The notes beneath the pieces are model-generated. The model searched no databases. It was not told where the DNA came from and saw nothing but the letters and a program-made list of their open reading frames with translations. A stretch of DNA of 64,000 nt, taken from positions 1 to 64,000 of the forward strand of contig JBBJMP010000021.1 of assembly GCA_037718865.1 (NCBI GenBank), written 5' to 3'. This stretch comes from JADCRZ01 sp037718865 (GTDB lineage Bacteria; Bacteroidota; Bacteroidia; Chitinophagales; Chitinophagaceae). A program made the position numbers and the translations under genes. Each line of letters starts with the position of its first letter. Within the stretch, counting starts at the first letter, position 1. This document shows positions 33,551 through 42,046 of the stretch, in pieces.

Positions 33551-34690
33551 TTATACTTCCGTCATTAATTCAGCTACCTGCTTTCCCATTAAAGGTGCCA
33601 GAGCAACACCCATACCGCCAAGGCCGCCGAGATAAAACACATTTTGTTTTACTCTCCTAATAGCCGGAAGACGCTGCGGAGCCATTCCCATAATGCCGCT
33701 CCAGCGATGTTCTACCCTGAATGATTGTTTAGGGATAATCACCTCCCGCAGGAACCGTTCCAACTCATATTGCACTATTTCAGACACACCATGTTCCCTG
33801 GTGCGTTCTTCCTCAAAAGCCTTATTACGCGCACCGCCCAGCAAAATCCGGCCATCCAGGTTGCGGAAATAATAAAATCCTCTGTCGTAATGAAAGCTTC
33901 CGGTAAAAGCCAGATTTTTTATGGGTGCAGTCAGCAGTATTTGTCCGCGTGCGGGAAAAATTTCAGCATCGGGTAATAATTCAGTAGTAAAAGAATTGGT
34001 GCAAAGGAGTAGTTGCCGGGCAGACAGAGGCTTGCTCACGTTGGTATGCAAAATCAATTGATCACCTGCGGGCTCGAATGCTTTCAGCTCTATATTATTC
34101 AAGACGGTAACTCCCAGCGAGTGTACTCCCTGTAAAAGGGATTGAACCAGTTTTCCTGCATGCAGTTGTCCTTCCAGTTTGTTTTCAATCAATTGAGAAA
34201 CCTGTTGAAAACCAAAAGCAGCAATTTTTTTATTGGCTAAACGGAAAACGTGTTTTTTACCAGTGATCCGGCTAAGTAACCCATTGAGCCGGTCCAGCTG
34301 TTGTTTCAACAGTTCAGGGGATGAAAATTGTTGTTCGGAGATCAATTCAAATCCGCCATATCTTGCAAATCCGATCTGTTTTTTCCGGAACAGTTTGTTG
34401 ATCATCCGGAGGCCCTCATAGCGCATAGATACCAGTTCGATCATTTTTTCCTCACCCATCATCTCTATATCGTCGAGCAGTTCTGTTGCACTGCCAAAGC
34501 AGGCGAACCCGGCATTACGGGTGCTGGCACCTTCGGGAAAAGCGCCTCTGTCTATAATAAGTATATTACATGCGGGATTGCGTTTTTTAAGATGGTATGC
34601 GCTCCATAAACCTGCGAAGCCGCTGCCTGCAATGATGACATCTCTAGTACCATAGAAGCTTTCCAGTTCCCATATTGAGGCCTTGGTCAT
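33551..34690 (-). CDS. FAD-dependent oxidoreductase (DAO family)
   Basis: 379 residues. An N-terminal Rossmann FAD motif (VIIAGSGFAGLWSAYHLKK, then LIIDRGAFPEGASTRNAGFACFGSA with the DAO-type STRNAG flavin contact) and a C-terminal FAD-closing motif (FYLGGLGGMGVALAPLMGK) mark a D-amino-acid-oxidase-like enzyme. Middle residues (FPARGQILLTAPI, FYYFRNLDGRILLGGAR) are typical of glycine/sarcosine oxidase relatives. Substrate unknown. It is on the minus strand between lpdA and mdh. Confidence 0.9.
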   Translation of the reverse strand: MTKASIWELESFYGTRDVIIAGSGFAGLWSAYHLKKRNPACNILIIDRGAFPEGASTRNAGFACFGSATELLDDIEMMGEEKMIELVSMRYEGLRMINKLFRKKQIGFARYGGFELISEQQFSSPELLKQQLDRLNGLLSRITGKKHVFRLANKKIAAFGFQQVSQLIENKLEGQLHAGKLVQSLLQGVHSLGVTVLNNIELKAFEPAGDQLILHTNVSKPLSARQLLLCTNSFTTELLPDAEIFPARGQILLTAPIKNLAFTGSFHYDRGFYYFRNLDGRILLGGARNKAFEEERTREHGVSEIVQYELERFLREVIIPKQSFRVEHRWSGIMGMAPQRLPAIRRVKQNVFYLGGLGGMGVALAPLMGKQVAELMTEV

Positions 34691-34786
34691 GATTGTGCAA
34701 TATAAGATTCATCCCATAGGATGAACACCAATATAGTTATAATTCACTTAGTTGATGCAGAGCGTCAATAGCGGCCCCGACTGGTC

Positions 34787-36190
34787 TTATAAGTGGATGG
34801 CTTCTCCGTAAGCCACTTCTATGGCGTCTTTTATGCTTTCACTGATCGTAGGATGCGGATGAATACTATTCAACACCTCGTGATAGGTGGTTTCCAGCTT
34901 GCGGGCCGTAACCGTTTCTGCAATAAGCTCCGTTACATTGTACCCGATCATGTGGGTTCCTAACCATTCGCCGTATTTTGCATCAAAGATTACTTTTACA
35001 AAGCCTTCAAGGGCACCGGCTGCGCTCGCTTTTCCGGAGGCGCTCAGGGGAAATTTGCCTACTTTAACTTCATATCCGGCTTCTTTTGCAGCCGTTTCCG
35101 TATAGCCAACTGAAGCTATTTCAGGCGTACAATAAGTACAGCCAGGCACATTATTATAGTCAAGGGGTTCGGGCTGGTGATGGTACTTCTTTTCGGTAAA
35201 CCCGATGTTCTCCACACAGATGATTGCTTCTTTCGAAGCTACGTGCGCCAAAGCCTGGCCCGGTGCACAATCACCAATAGAGTAAATGCCGGGTACGTTT
35301 GTCTGGTAGAATTTGTCTACCACTAATCTTCCCTTGTCTGTTTTAATGCCTAATTCCTCAATTCCTATGCCTTCCAGGTTTGCAGTTACACCTACCGCGC
35401 TGAGCACGATTTCGGCTTCCAGCGTAATTTCCCCTTTTTGGGTTTTCACCTTTGCTTTCAGCAGGTCACCCGATGTATCTACCGATTCAACTGAGGCATT
35501 AGTCATGATCTCGATACCGTTCTTCCTGAACTGCTTTTCCAGTTCCTTGGAGATGTCTTCATCTTCTACCGGAACAACCCTGGGCAGAAATTCTACTATG
35601 GTCACTTTTGTGCCCATGCTATTATAGAAATAGGCAAATTCGACACCGATGGCGCCGCTTCCTACCACCAGCATAGACTTAGGCAATGCAGGCAAAGACA
35701 TGGCTTCACGGTAACCGATCACTCTCTTACCATCCTGCTTCAAATTTGGCAATTCCCGGCTGCGGGCCCCCGTGGCGATAATGATATGTTTGGCTTCAAC
35801 CACTTCTTTGCTTCCATCGGCCTTAGTCACTTCTACCTGTCCTTTGGCTGTAATTTTACCAAATCCCATCACCACATCGATCTTATTCTTTTTCATCAGG
35901 AACTGAACGCCCCTGCTCATTTTGTCTGCCACACCACGGCTCCTCTTAATAACCGCTTCAAAATTTGGCTGCCCGTTTGCGGTCAGGCCATATGATTCAG
36001 CATGTTTAATGTATTCAAAAACCTGCGCGCTCTTCAGCAGGGCTTTGGTGGGTATACAACCCCAGTTCAAGCACACTCCACCCAGGCTTTCTTTCTCGAC
36101 TACAGCTGTTTTAAACCCCAATTGTGAAGCACGTATAGCAGCTACATATCCTCCTGGTCCGGTCCCTATAACTAATACATCGTATGCCAT
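34787..36190 (-). CDS. lpdA: Dihydrolipoyl dehydrogenase (E3)
   Basis: 467 residues. Order of motifs: FAD GTGPGGYVAAIRASQLG, redox disulfide GGVCLNWGCIPTKALL (two Cys five residues apart), NAD Rossmann LVVGSGAIGVEFAYFYNSMG, second FAD motif GIYSIGDCAPGQALAHVA, and the C-terminal dimerisation domain with catalytic HPHPTISE (His/Glu pair). It reoxidises dihydrolipoamide on E2 of the 2-oxoacid dehydrogenase complexes with NAD+. A fused E1 is encoded at 18.2-20.6 kb. Confidence 0.96.
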   Translation of the reverse strand: MAYDVLVIGTGPGGYVAAIRASQLGFKTAVVEKESLGGVCLNWGCIPTKALLKSAQVFEYIKHAESYGLTANGQPNFEAVIKRSRGVADKMSRGVQFLMKKNKIDVVMGFGKITAKGQVEVTKADGSKEVVEAKHIIIATGARSRELPNLKQDGKRVIGYREAMSLPALPKSMLVVGSGAIGVEFAYFYNSMGTKVTIVEFLPRVVPVEDEDISKELEKQFRKNGIEIMTNASVESVDTSGDLLKAKVKTQKGEITLEAEIVLSAVGVTANLEGIGIEELGIKTDKGRLVVDKFYQTNVPGIYSIGDCAPGQALAHVASKEAIICVENIGFTEKKYHHQPEPLDYNNVPGCTYCTPEIASVGYTETAAKEAGYEVKVGKFPLSASGKASAAGALEGFVKVIFDAKYGEWLGTHMIGYNVTELIAETVTARKLETTYHEVLNSIHPHPTISESIKDAIEVAYGEAIHL

Positions 36191-36338
36191 AATATTAAAT
36201 TTTGTTTGATTTAAAAGACGTGCTAAACTACTTCACAAAGCCCAAATAGCCAAAAACGTTAAAACGCCCATGTTCTTATTTTGAGGTTGACATTCCGGGT
36301 AGTTCAGATTTTCTACATTTGCGCAATAATTGAACGAT

Positions 36339-37076
36339 ATGAAATTGGACATATTAGCAGTAGCCGTTCATCCGGACGACGTGGAGCTTGGATGTGCAGG
36401 CATTTTGATGACAGAAAAATTGATCGGGAAGAAGGTAGGTGTACTCGATCTCACCAAAGGCGAACTTGGAACAAGGGGAACGGCGGAGCTCAGAAATGAA
36501 GAAGCGATCCGGGCTGCTGATATTATGGAACTTGACGTTAGAGAAAATGCCGCCATGGCGGATGGATTTTTCCGCAATGATGAAACCCATCAGCGTATAC
36601 TCATCACATTTATACGCAAGTACCAACCTGAGATCGTCATTACAAATGCTTTGAACGACCGCCATCCCGATCATGGACGGGCAGGCCATCTTATTTCGGA
36701 TTCCTGCTTTCTGAGCGGCCTTCGAAAAATTGAGACCTTAGAGGAAACAGGGGAGGCACAGCATCACTGGAGGCCGAAATATATATTTCATATGATACAG
36801 GACCGCTATTACCATCCCAGCTTCGTATACGATATCAGTGCTGTATTTGAAAGAAAGCTGCAATCGATCAGAGCCTACTCTTCGCAGTTCTATTCCGCGG
36901 CTTACGAAAGCGAAGAACCACAGACCTATATTTCCACACCGGAATTTTTAAACGCCATAATCGGCAGGCATGCCATGTTCGGAAAAATGATCGGGGTGCC
37001 TTACGCAGAAGGGTTTATTTCAGAAAAAATGATAGGGGTAAATAGCTTTGATGCGTTCATACAAAGGGAGACGTGA
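36339..37076 (+). CDS. bshB1: Bacillithiol biosynthesis deacetylase BshB1
   Basis: 245 residues from ATG 36339 (MKLDILAVAVHPDDVELGCAG); an in-frame start 9 nt upstream exists. PIG-L-type zinc hydrolase: HPDD (metal and catalytic Asp) near the N-terminus, the RNEEAIRAADIMEL segment, and NDRHPDHGRAGHLI carrying the third metal His. BshB1 removes acetyl from GlcNAc-malate in bacillithiol synthesis; the Bacteroidota BshB1 group has this length and the GTRGTAELRNEEA motif. bshA and bshC are not in the window. Confidence 0.93.
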   Translation: MKLDILAVAVHPDDVELGCAGILMTEKLIGKKVGVLDLTKGELGTRGTAELRNEEAIRAADIMELDVRENAAMADGFFRNDETHQRILITFIRKYQPEIVITNALNDRHPDHGRAGHLISDSCFLSGLRKIETLEETGEAQHHWRPKYIFHMIQDRYYHPSFVYDISAVFERKLQSIRAYSSQFYSAAYESEEPQTYISTPEFLNAIIGRHAMFGKMIGVPYAEGFISEKMIGVNSFDAFIQRET

Positions 37077-37083
37077 GGAAAGT

Positions 37084-37133
37084 GCCGCAGATTCGCAGAT
37101 TATCATTGCTATCATAATCTGCGAATCTGCGGC
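37084..37133. repeat. Perfect 20-bp inverted repeat with octad period (bshB1-aguB gap)
   Basis: The left arm at 37084-37103 contains CGCAGATT twice in register; the right arm at 37114-37133 is its exact reverse complement; the core is 10 nt (CATTGCTATC). It has no T tract and lies between two plus-strand genes, so it is not a classic terminator. It belongs to the window-wide set of word-periodic repeats. Confidence 0.9.
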
Positions 37134-37215
37134 TAAGGTTCTCTGATTGGTAACATTAAGTACTTGCTTCTTTCTATCCAACAATAACATAATTTTGCAC
37201 CTCATTGAATGAATT

Positions 37216-38088
37216 ATGGCAACAGTTAAAATAGGTTTGGTACAGATGAGCTGCACCAGCGACAAGGAAGAGAACCTGCAAAAAGCAATCGACAAGATAA
37301 GAGAAGCTGCCGGCAAAGGAGCCCAAATTGTTTGCCTGCAGGAATTATTTACTTCTCTGTACTTCTGCGATGTTGAAGATTATGAAAATTTCAAGCTTGC
37401 TGAGACCGTTCCCGGGCCTTCCACGGAACGTTTGGGTGCACTTGCAGCTGAATTAGAGGTGGTTATCATCGCTTCCTTATTTGAAAGAAGAACCTCCGGC
37501 ATATATCACAACACCACTGCGGTGCTGGATGCAGATGGCAGTTACCTGGGTAAATACAGGAAAATGCACATACCTGACGACCCGGCTTTTTACGAAAAAT
37601 TTTATTTCACACCCGGTGACCTGGGATACAAAGTGTTTACGACGAAATATGCTGTTATTGGCGTACTGATCTGCTGGGATCAGTGGTATCCCGAAGCTGC
37701 CCGTATCACGTCACTGATGGGTGCTGAGATTCTCTTTTACCCTACTGCTATCGGTTGGGCAACGTCACAGGATGAAGAAACGAATCTGGAACAGTACAAT
37801 GCCTGGCAAACCATACAACGAAGTCATGCGGTTGCCAACGGCGTGCATGTGGTAAGTCCGAACAGGGTAGGACTTGAACAGGACGGCCGCATGAAATTCT
37901 GGGGCGGTTCATTTATTGCCAACCCCTTTGGAAAACTGCTGTACCAGGCCTCGCATGACAGGGAAGAAGTGGTTGTACAGGAGATAGACCCCGGAAAAAC
38001 AGATAGTTATCGTACTCACTGGCCTTTCCTTCGGGACAGAAGGATAGATTCTTACCAGCCAATAACAAAGCGTTTTATCGATGAGTGA
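37216..38088 (+). CDS. aguB: N-carbamoylputrescine amidase
   Basis: 290 residues, nitrilase superfamily. The catalytic triad is seen: Glu in CLQELFTSLYF, Lys in GKYRKMHIPDD, Cys in GVLICWDQWYPEAAR. It hydrolyses N-carbamoylputrescine to putrescine, CO2 and NH3. The gene overlaps the start of agmatine deiminase by 8 nt, so translation is coupled and the pair forms the agmatine route to polyamines. Confidence 0.95.
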   Translation: MATVKIGLVQMSCTSDKEENLQKAIDKIREAAGKGAQIVCLQELFTSLYFCDVEDYENFKLAETVPGPSTERLGALAAELEVVIIASLFERRTSGIYHNTTAVLDADGSYLGKYRKMHIPDDPAFYEKFYFTPGDLGYKVFTTKYAVIGVLICWDQWYPEAARITSLMGAEILFYPTAIGWATSQDEETNLEQYNAWQTIQRSHAVANGVHVVSPNRVGLEQDGRMKFWGGSFIANPFGKLLYQASHDREEVVVQEIDPGKTDSYRTHWPFLRDRRIDSYQPITKRFIDE

Positions 38089-39187
38089 AAGAAGTGTTGA
38101 AATGGAGGGCTTAACAGGTCACCCCACACCTAAAGACCTGGGTTATTATTTTCCGGCAGAGTTTGCTCCCCATACCGCCACCTGGTTAAGCTGGCCCCAC
38201 AAGGAAGCATCATGGCCCGGCAAGATCGCGAGCGTTTACGCAAATTATTCCCGGTTCGTAAAGGTACTCGCAGGTAGCGAAAAAGTGAACATCAATGTGA
38301 ACGATGACGTTATGGAAGATTTTGCCACCAGCTGTTTGCAGCAGGCAGGTGCAGATCTTGATAAGGTATCTTTTTTTCTTCATCCAACCAATGATGCCTG
38401 GTGCCGCGATCACGGTCCTGCCTTTCTGATTAACCCGGATGCTGAAATAAAAAAGGTAGTTGTTGACTGGAAATACAATGCATGGGGAAACAAATATCCG
38501 CCATACGACCTGGACGATGTTATTCCAACCCTCGTCGCCAGGTTTTACCAGGTACCGGTTTATTACCCGAACATCATTATGGAAGGCGGCTCAGTTGAAT
38601 TTAATGGAAAAGGAACCCTGCTAACCTCCACGGCCTGCCTGTTAAATCCAAACCGTAATCCCGAACTCAACAGGCATCAGATAGAAACATACCTTGAGAA
38701 CTATTATGGGGTAGAGCAGGTACTATGGGTAGAGGAAGGAATTGAGGGTGATGATACGGATGGACACATCGACGATACCGTAAGGTTTGTGAATGAAGAT
38801 ACGGTGCTGACCGTTATCGAAGGAAATAAAAACGATGTCAATTATGGCCTGCTTCAAAAGAACCTGGTGCAACTAAAGGCCATGCGCCTCCTGAACGGGA
38901 AACAATTAAACATTGCAGAACTTCCTATGCCCGATCCTGTTATTTTCAAGGATCAGCGCCTCCCCGCTTCCTATGCCAATTTTTATATCTGCAATAACGC
39001 GGTGATCGTGCCGGTATTCCAATGCGATAAAGACGATAAGGCTCTGGAAATTATTCAACAGTGTTTTCCTGACAGAAAAGTAGTCGGAATAAATTCTACA
39101 GAAATCATCTGGGGGCTGGGTAGTTTTCACTGCCTTAGCCAGCAGGAGCCGGCGGTGGGAGAGAATGGTTTAAGGTTTAAAGTTTAA
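38081..39187 (+). CDS. aguA: Agmatine deiminase
   Basis: 368 residues, guanidino-group-modifying fold. It converts agmatine to N-carbamoylputrescine. Landmarks: NDAWCRDHGPAFL, VEGGS-type MEGGSVEFNGKGTLL, GDDTDGHIDDTVRF (catalytic Asp/His) and the nucleophile Cys in WGLGSFHCLSQQEPA. The start at 38081 overlaps aguB; an internal Met at residue 7 is an alternative. The normal enzyme ends soon after SQQ-P; here the last residues (NGLRFKV) are encoded by the left arm of a heptad repeat, so the tail looks added. Confidence 0.95.
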   Translation: MSERSVEMEGLTGHPTPKDLGYYFPAEFAPHTATWLSWPHKEASWPGKIASVYANYSRFVKVLAGSEKVNINVNDDVMEDFATSCLQQAGADLDKVSFFLHPTNDAWCRDHGPAFLINPDAEIKKVVVDWKYNAWGNKYPPYDLDDVIPTLVARFYQVPVYYPNIIMEGGSVEFNGKGTLLTSTACLLNPNRNPELNRHQIETYLENYYGVEQVLWVEEGIEGDDTDGHIDDTVRFVNEDTVLTVIEGNKNDVNYGLLQKNLVQLKAMRLLNGKQLNIAELPMPDPVIFKDQRLPASYANFYICNNAVIVPVFQCDKDDKALEIIQQCFPDRKVVGINSTEIIWGLGSFHCLSQQEPAVGENGLRFKV

Positions 39188-39262
39188 AGTTCCATTTTGG
39201 ATATTGCTGCAAGCAAGAAGGCTTCAGCTGGCGAAACCTTAAACTTTAAACCTTAAACCATT
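39164..39262. repeat. Heptad-periodic inverted repeat overlapping the aguA 3' end
   Basis: The left arm (39164-39191) contains GGTTTAA GGTTTAA AGTTTAA AGTT in 7-nt register; the right arm (39234-39262) is its reverse complement with about two mismatches in 27. The 42-nt core is unrelated to the arms. The left arm contains the last seven codons and stop of aguA; the right arm ends about 25 nt before the acyl-CoA dehydrogenase start. Confidence 0.92.
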
Positions 39263-39287
39263 ATTTTTGCTGCACTAAAAATCAGAC

Positions 39288-40442
39288 ATGGAATTTCAGT
39301 ATAATGAGGAACAATTAATGATCAGGCAGGCCGCACGCGACTTTGCAGTAAATGAATGCCTGCCGGGAGTTATTGAGCGCGACGAACATCAGCATTTTCC
39401 CAAAGAACAAATTATGCAGTTGGCCGACCTGGGATTTATGGGTATGATGGTGAACCCAGAATTTGGCGGCGCTGGCATGGATACGGTAAGTTATGTACTT
39501 GCCATGGAAGAGATCAGTAAAATAGACGCCAGCGTTAGTGTATGCATGAGTGTAAATAACAGTTTGGTTTGTTGGGGCCTGGATACATTTGGAAGTATTG
39601 AGCAAAAGCATAAATACCTGATACCGCTCGCCAGGGGGAAGAAGGATGACGAACTATATATTGGCGCTTTCCTGCTTAGTGAGCCCGAAGCCGGCAGCGA
39701 TGCGGCTTCACAACGCACGGTAGCAGAAGACAGGGGCGATCATTATGTACTGAACGGTATAAAAAACTGGATAACCAACGGCAATGCCTCATCGGTGTAT
39801 CTGGTCATGGCACAAACAGATGCCTCCAAAAAATCAAAAGGTATCAATACCCTTATTGTAGAAAAGAACTGGCCCGGAGTTACGGTGGGGGCCAAAGAAA
39901 ACAAATTAGGGATCCGGGGCAGTGATACGCATAGCATAATCTTTACCGACGTTATAGTTCCCAAGGAAAACCGGATCGGGGAAGATGGTTTTGGGTTTGC
40001 TTTTGCCATGAGGACGCTTTCAGGCGGGAGGATTGGTATTGCGGCACAGGCCCTGGGCATCGCCAGCGGTGCCTTTGAACTGTCGAAGAACTATGCCATG
40101 CAAAGAAAATCTTTCGGTAAGGAAATCGTGCAACATCAGGCTATTCAGTTCAAGCTCGCTGATATGGCTACGAGAATCGAAGCATCAAGATTACTGTGTT
40201 TGCGGGCTGCCTGGGAAAAAGACCAGAAACTGGATTATACTCTTAGCAGTTCAATGGCGAAAGTATTCGCCAGCGAAACGGCCATGTGGACCACAGTTGA
40301 AGCAGTGCAGATCCATGGCGGTTATGGCTATGTAAAAGAATATCACGTGGAGAGGCTGATGCGCGATGCCAAGATCACACAGATATATGAAGGCACCAGC
40401 GAAATGCAGCGGTTGGTGATTGGCCGTTCGATCCTGAAATAG
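39288..40442 (+). CDS. Acyl-CoA dehydrogenase
   Basis: 384 residues, the normal length. Order: N-terminal helical domain (FQYNEEQLMIRQAARDFA), FAD-binding AFLLSEPEAGSDAAS and KNWITNGNAS, the C-terminal helical domain with AMQRKSFGKEIVQHQAIQFKLADMA, and the catalytic Glu in IYEGTSEMQRLVIGRSIL. It oxidises acyl-CoA thioesters to 2-enoyl-CoA, passing electrons to ETF. The position of the catalytic Glu matches short/medium-chain enzymes; chain length is not fixed. It is followed by a four-unit heptad repeat. Confidence 0.95.
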   Translation: MEFQYNEEQLMIRQAARDFAVNECLPGVIERDEHQHFPKEQIMQLADLGFMGMMVNPEFGGAGMDTVSYVLAMEEISKIDASVSVCMSVNNSLVCWGLDTFGSIEQKHKYLIPLARGKKDDELYIGAFLLSEPEAGSDAASQRTVAEDRGDHYVLNGIKNWITNGNASSVYLVMAQTDASKKSKGINTLIVEKNWPGVTVGAKENKLGIRGSDTHSIIFTDVIVPKENRIGEDGFGFAFAMRTLSGGRIGIAAQALGIASGAFELSKNYAMQRKSFGKEIVQHQAIQFKLADMATRIEASRLLCLRAAWEKDQKLDYTLSSSMAKVFASETAMWTTVEAVQIHGGYGYVKEYHVERLMRDAKITQIYEGTSEMQRLVIGRSILK

Positions 40443-40447
40443 GCAGC

Positions 40448-40475
40448 GATGAATGATGAGTGATGAATGATGAGT
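40448..40475. repeat. Heptad repeat GATGAAT/GATGAGT, single arm
   Basis: 28 nt consisting of GATGAAT GATGAGT GATGAAT GATGAGT, that is a 14-mer repeated exactly twice, beginning 6 nt after the acyl-CoA dehydrogenase stop. No mirrored arm was found before the yggS start at 40507. It fits the word-periodic set as a single-arm member. Confidence 0.85.
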
Positions 40476-40506
40476 AAGTTCACGAATACTACCTGACAAG
40501 TTAATT

Positions 40507-41166
40507 ATGCCTGTTAATACGCAAAAATATAAAGAGATAAGGGCCCGGTTGGGGGAGCAGGTAAAACTTGTAGCTGTTTCCAAAATGCAATCCGTAGAAG
40601 ACATCAAATCGCTTTATGACCTTGGTCAGCGTGATTTCGGTGAAAATTATGTGCAGGAATTACTGGATAAGCAACAAAAGTTGCCTGCTGATATACGCTG
40701 GCATTTTATCGGTCATTTACAAAGCAATAAGGTTAAGTTCATTGTTCCAATTATTTATTTGATACAGGGAATCGATAGCCCTAAATTGTTAGCTGAGGTT
40801 AACAGGCAGGCGATAAAATCGGATCGTGTCGCCGATGTATTACTGCAGGTGCACATTGCGCAGGAAGAAACCAAATTCGGCTTAGGTGCAGAAGAGTTAG
40901 ACGTTATCTTAGAGCGATCTGCTGAATTTTCCGGTGTGCGGATCTGTGGTTTGATGGGCATGGCTTCTTTCTCCGACAACATGGAAAAAATACAAAACGA
41001 ATTACAGTTCCTAAAGTCGTTATACGAAAAGTACAGATCGCAGGGCAGCGCGGATAGCTCATTTTCCCTCTTATCCATGGGTATGAGCAGTGATTACGAA
41101 CTGGCTGTACAGGAAGGAAGTAATATGGTTAGGATAGGCAGCCTCTTATTTGGGAAAAGGGGCTAA
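40507..41166 (+). CDS. yggS: YggS/PLPBP-family pyridoxal-phosphate homeostasis protein
   Basis: 219 residues, full length. The fold-III PLP barrel has its Schiff-base Lys at 26 in VKLVAVSKMQSVEDI; GQRDFGENYVQEL, WHFIGHLQSNKVKFI, LLQVHIAQEETKFGL, GLMGMASFSD and SMGMSSDYELAVQEGSNMVRIGSLLFG complete the family pattern. It carries and buffers PLP in the cytosol rather than catalysing a set reaction. A divergent second copy follows 35 nt downstream. Confidence 0.95.
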   Translation: MPVNTQKYKEIRARLGEQVKLVAVSKMQSVEDIKSLYDLGQRDFGENYVQELLDKQQKLPADIRWHFIGHLQSNKVKFIVPIIYLIQGIDSPKLLAEVNRQAIKSDRVADVLLQVHIAQEETKFGLGAEELDVILERSAEFSGVRICGLMGMASFSDNMEKIQNELQFLKSLYEKYRSQGSADSSFSLLSMGMSSDYELAVQEGSNMVRIGSLLFGKRG

Positions 41167-41201
41167 TGCCGTAAAAACAACATCAAAAAAAATCGCTGTT
41201 T

Positions 41202-41882
41202 ATGGTAAACATCGAAACCTATAAAGCGCTTAAAGCAGAACTGGGCGATAAGGTAAAACTGGTCGTGTTCTCCCACCGGAGAAGCATAAATGAAATAAGA
41301 GTACTGTACACACTCGGCCATCGCGATTTTGGAGAGCATAATATGCCGGAACTGGCCTTCAAGCAACTGGAGTTGCCCAATGATATACATTGGCATTTTA
41401 CCGGTCAGTTATTAAGTAATAAAGTAAAATTTATCGCTCCTTTCGCACATACCATTCACAGGGTGGATAGTTTTCAGTTATTGGAAGAAATTGACAGACA
41501 GGCTGCCAACAACAGACGAGTCATTAACTGCATTTTACAAATGCATATTGCAGAGGAAGAGGCGAAAGCAGGATTTGACGACCAGGAACTTAAAACGCTG
41601 ATCCAGGCACTTCCCAAATACAAACTGGTGAACAAACTGATGAATGTTAAGTTAGCCGGCCTTACCGGCTTCCCTTCCAGAACGGAAGATCTTAATCATA
41701 TAAGAAAACAATTTAAATACCTGAAGTGCATATTTGAAGATGCAAAAACCGAAATCAGCCAGCCTGCTTTCAAGATATTAAACATGGGTATGAGCAGTGA
41801 CTACAAAATAGCCGTCGAAGAAGGAAGTACTATGGTGCGCATCGGAACACTGATCTTTAATGACAAACCAGCTAAAGCCTGA
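41202..41882 (+). CDS. YggS paralogue lacking the PLP lysine (probable pseudoenzyme)
   Basis: 226 residues, collinear with the preceding yggS (DLGQRDFGEN versus TLGHRDFGEH, WHFIGHLQSNKVKF versus WHFTGQLLSNKVKF, and an almost unchanged NMGMSSDYKIAVEEGSTMVRIG phosphate loop). At the Schiff-base site VAVSKMQ is replaced by VVFSHRR (Lys to His at 25), so PLP cannot be bound covalently. GENYVQE becomes GEHNMPE. The C-terminal phosphate-binding part is kept, and there is no frameshift or stop, so the protein is probably made and has a non-covalent binding or regulatory role. It arose by tandem duplication. Confidence 0.88.
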   Translation: MVNIETYKALKAELGDKVKLVVFSHRRSINEIRVLYTLGHRDFGEHNMPELAFKQLELPNDIHWHFTGQLLSNKVKFIAPFAHTIHRVDSFQLLEEIDRQAANNRRVINCILQMHIAEEEAKAGFDDQELKTLIQALPKYKLVNKLMNVKLAGLTGFPSRTEDLNHIRKQFKYLKCIFEDAKTEISQPAFKILNMGMSSDYKIAVEEGSTMVRIGTLIFNDKPAKA

Positions 41883-41923
41883 GAGTTTTACCCTCTCGTT
41901 CTCTGTTTACTTTTCCAACCCAC

Positions 41924-41955
41924 CATTTGCATATCTGCACATGGGCACATCTACC
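41924..41955. repeat. Octad repeat upstream of the LytS-like kinase
   Basis: Four 8-mers: CATTTGCA TATCTGCA CATGGGCA CATCTACC. It resembles the right arm of the element downstream of the two-component pair (44047-44077) at about 24 of 29 positions. No mirrored arm was found near it. The preceding GAGAG...CTCTC (about 41881-41897) can form a small hairpin. Confidence 0.75.
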
Positions 41956-42046
41956 TGTTGTCAAGCTATACGAACAGCATGTGTAAGATCTTACCAGCAG
42001 CATTTAATTTGTTTAACTTGCCTTAAAGAAAAGCAACAGCTATGAA

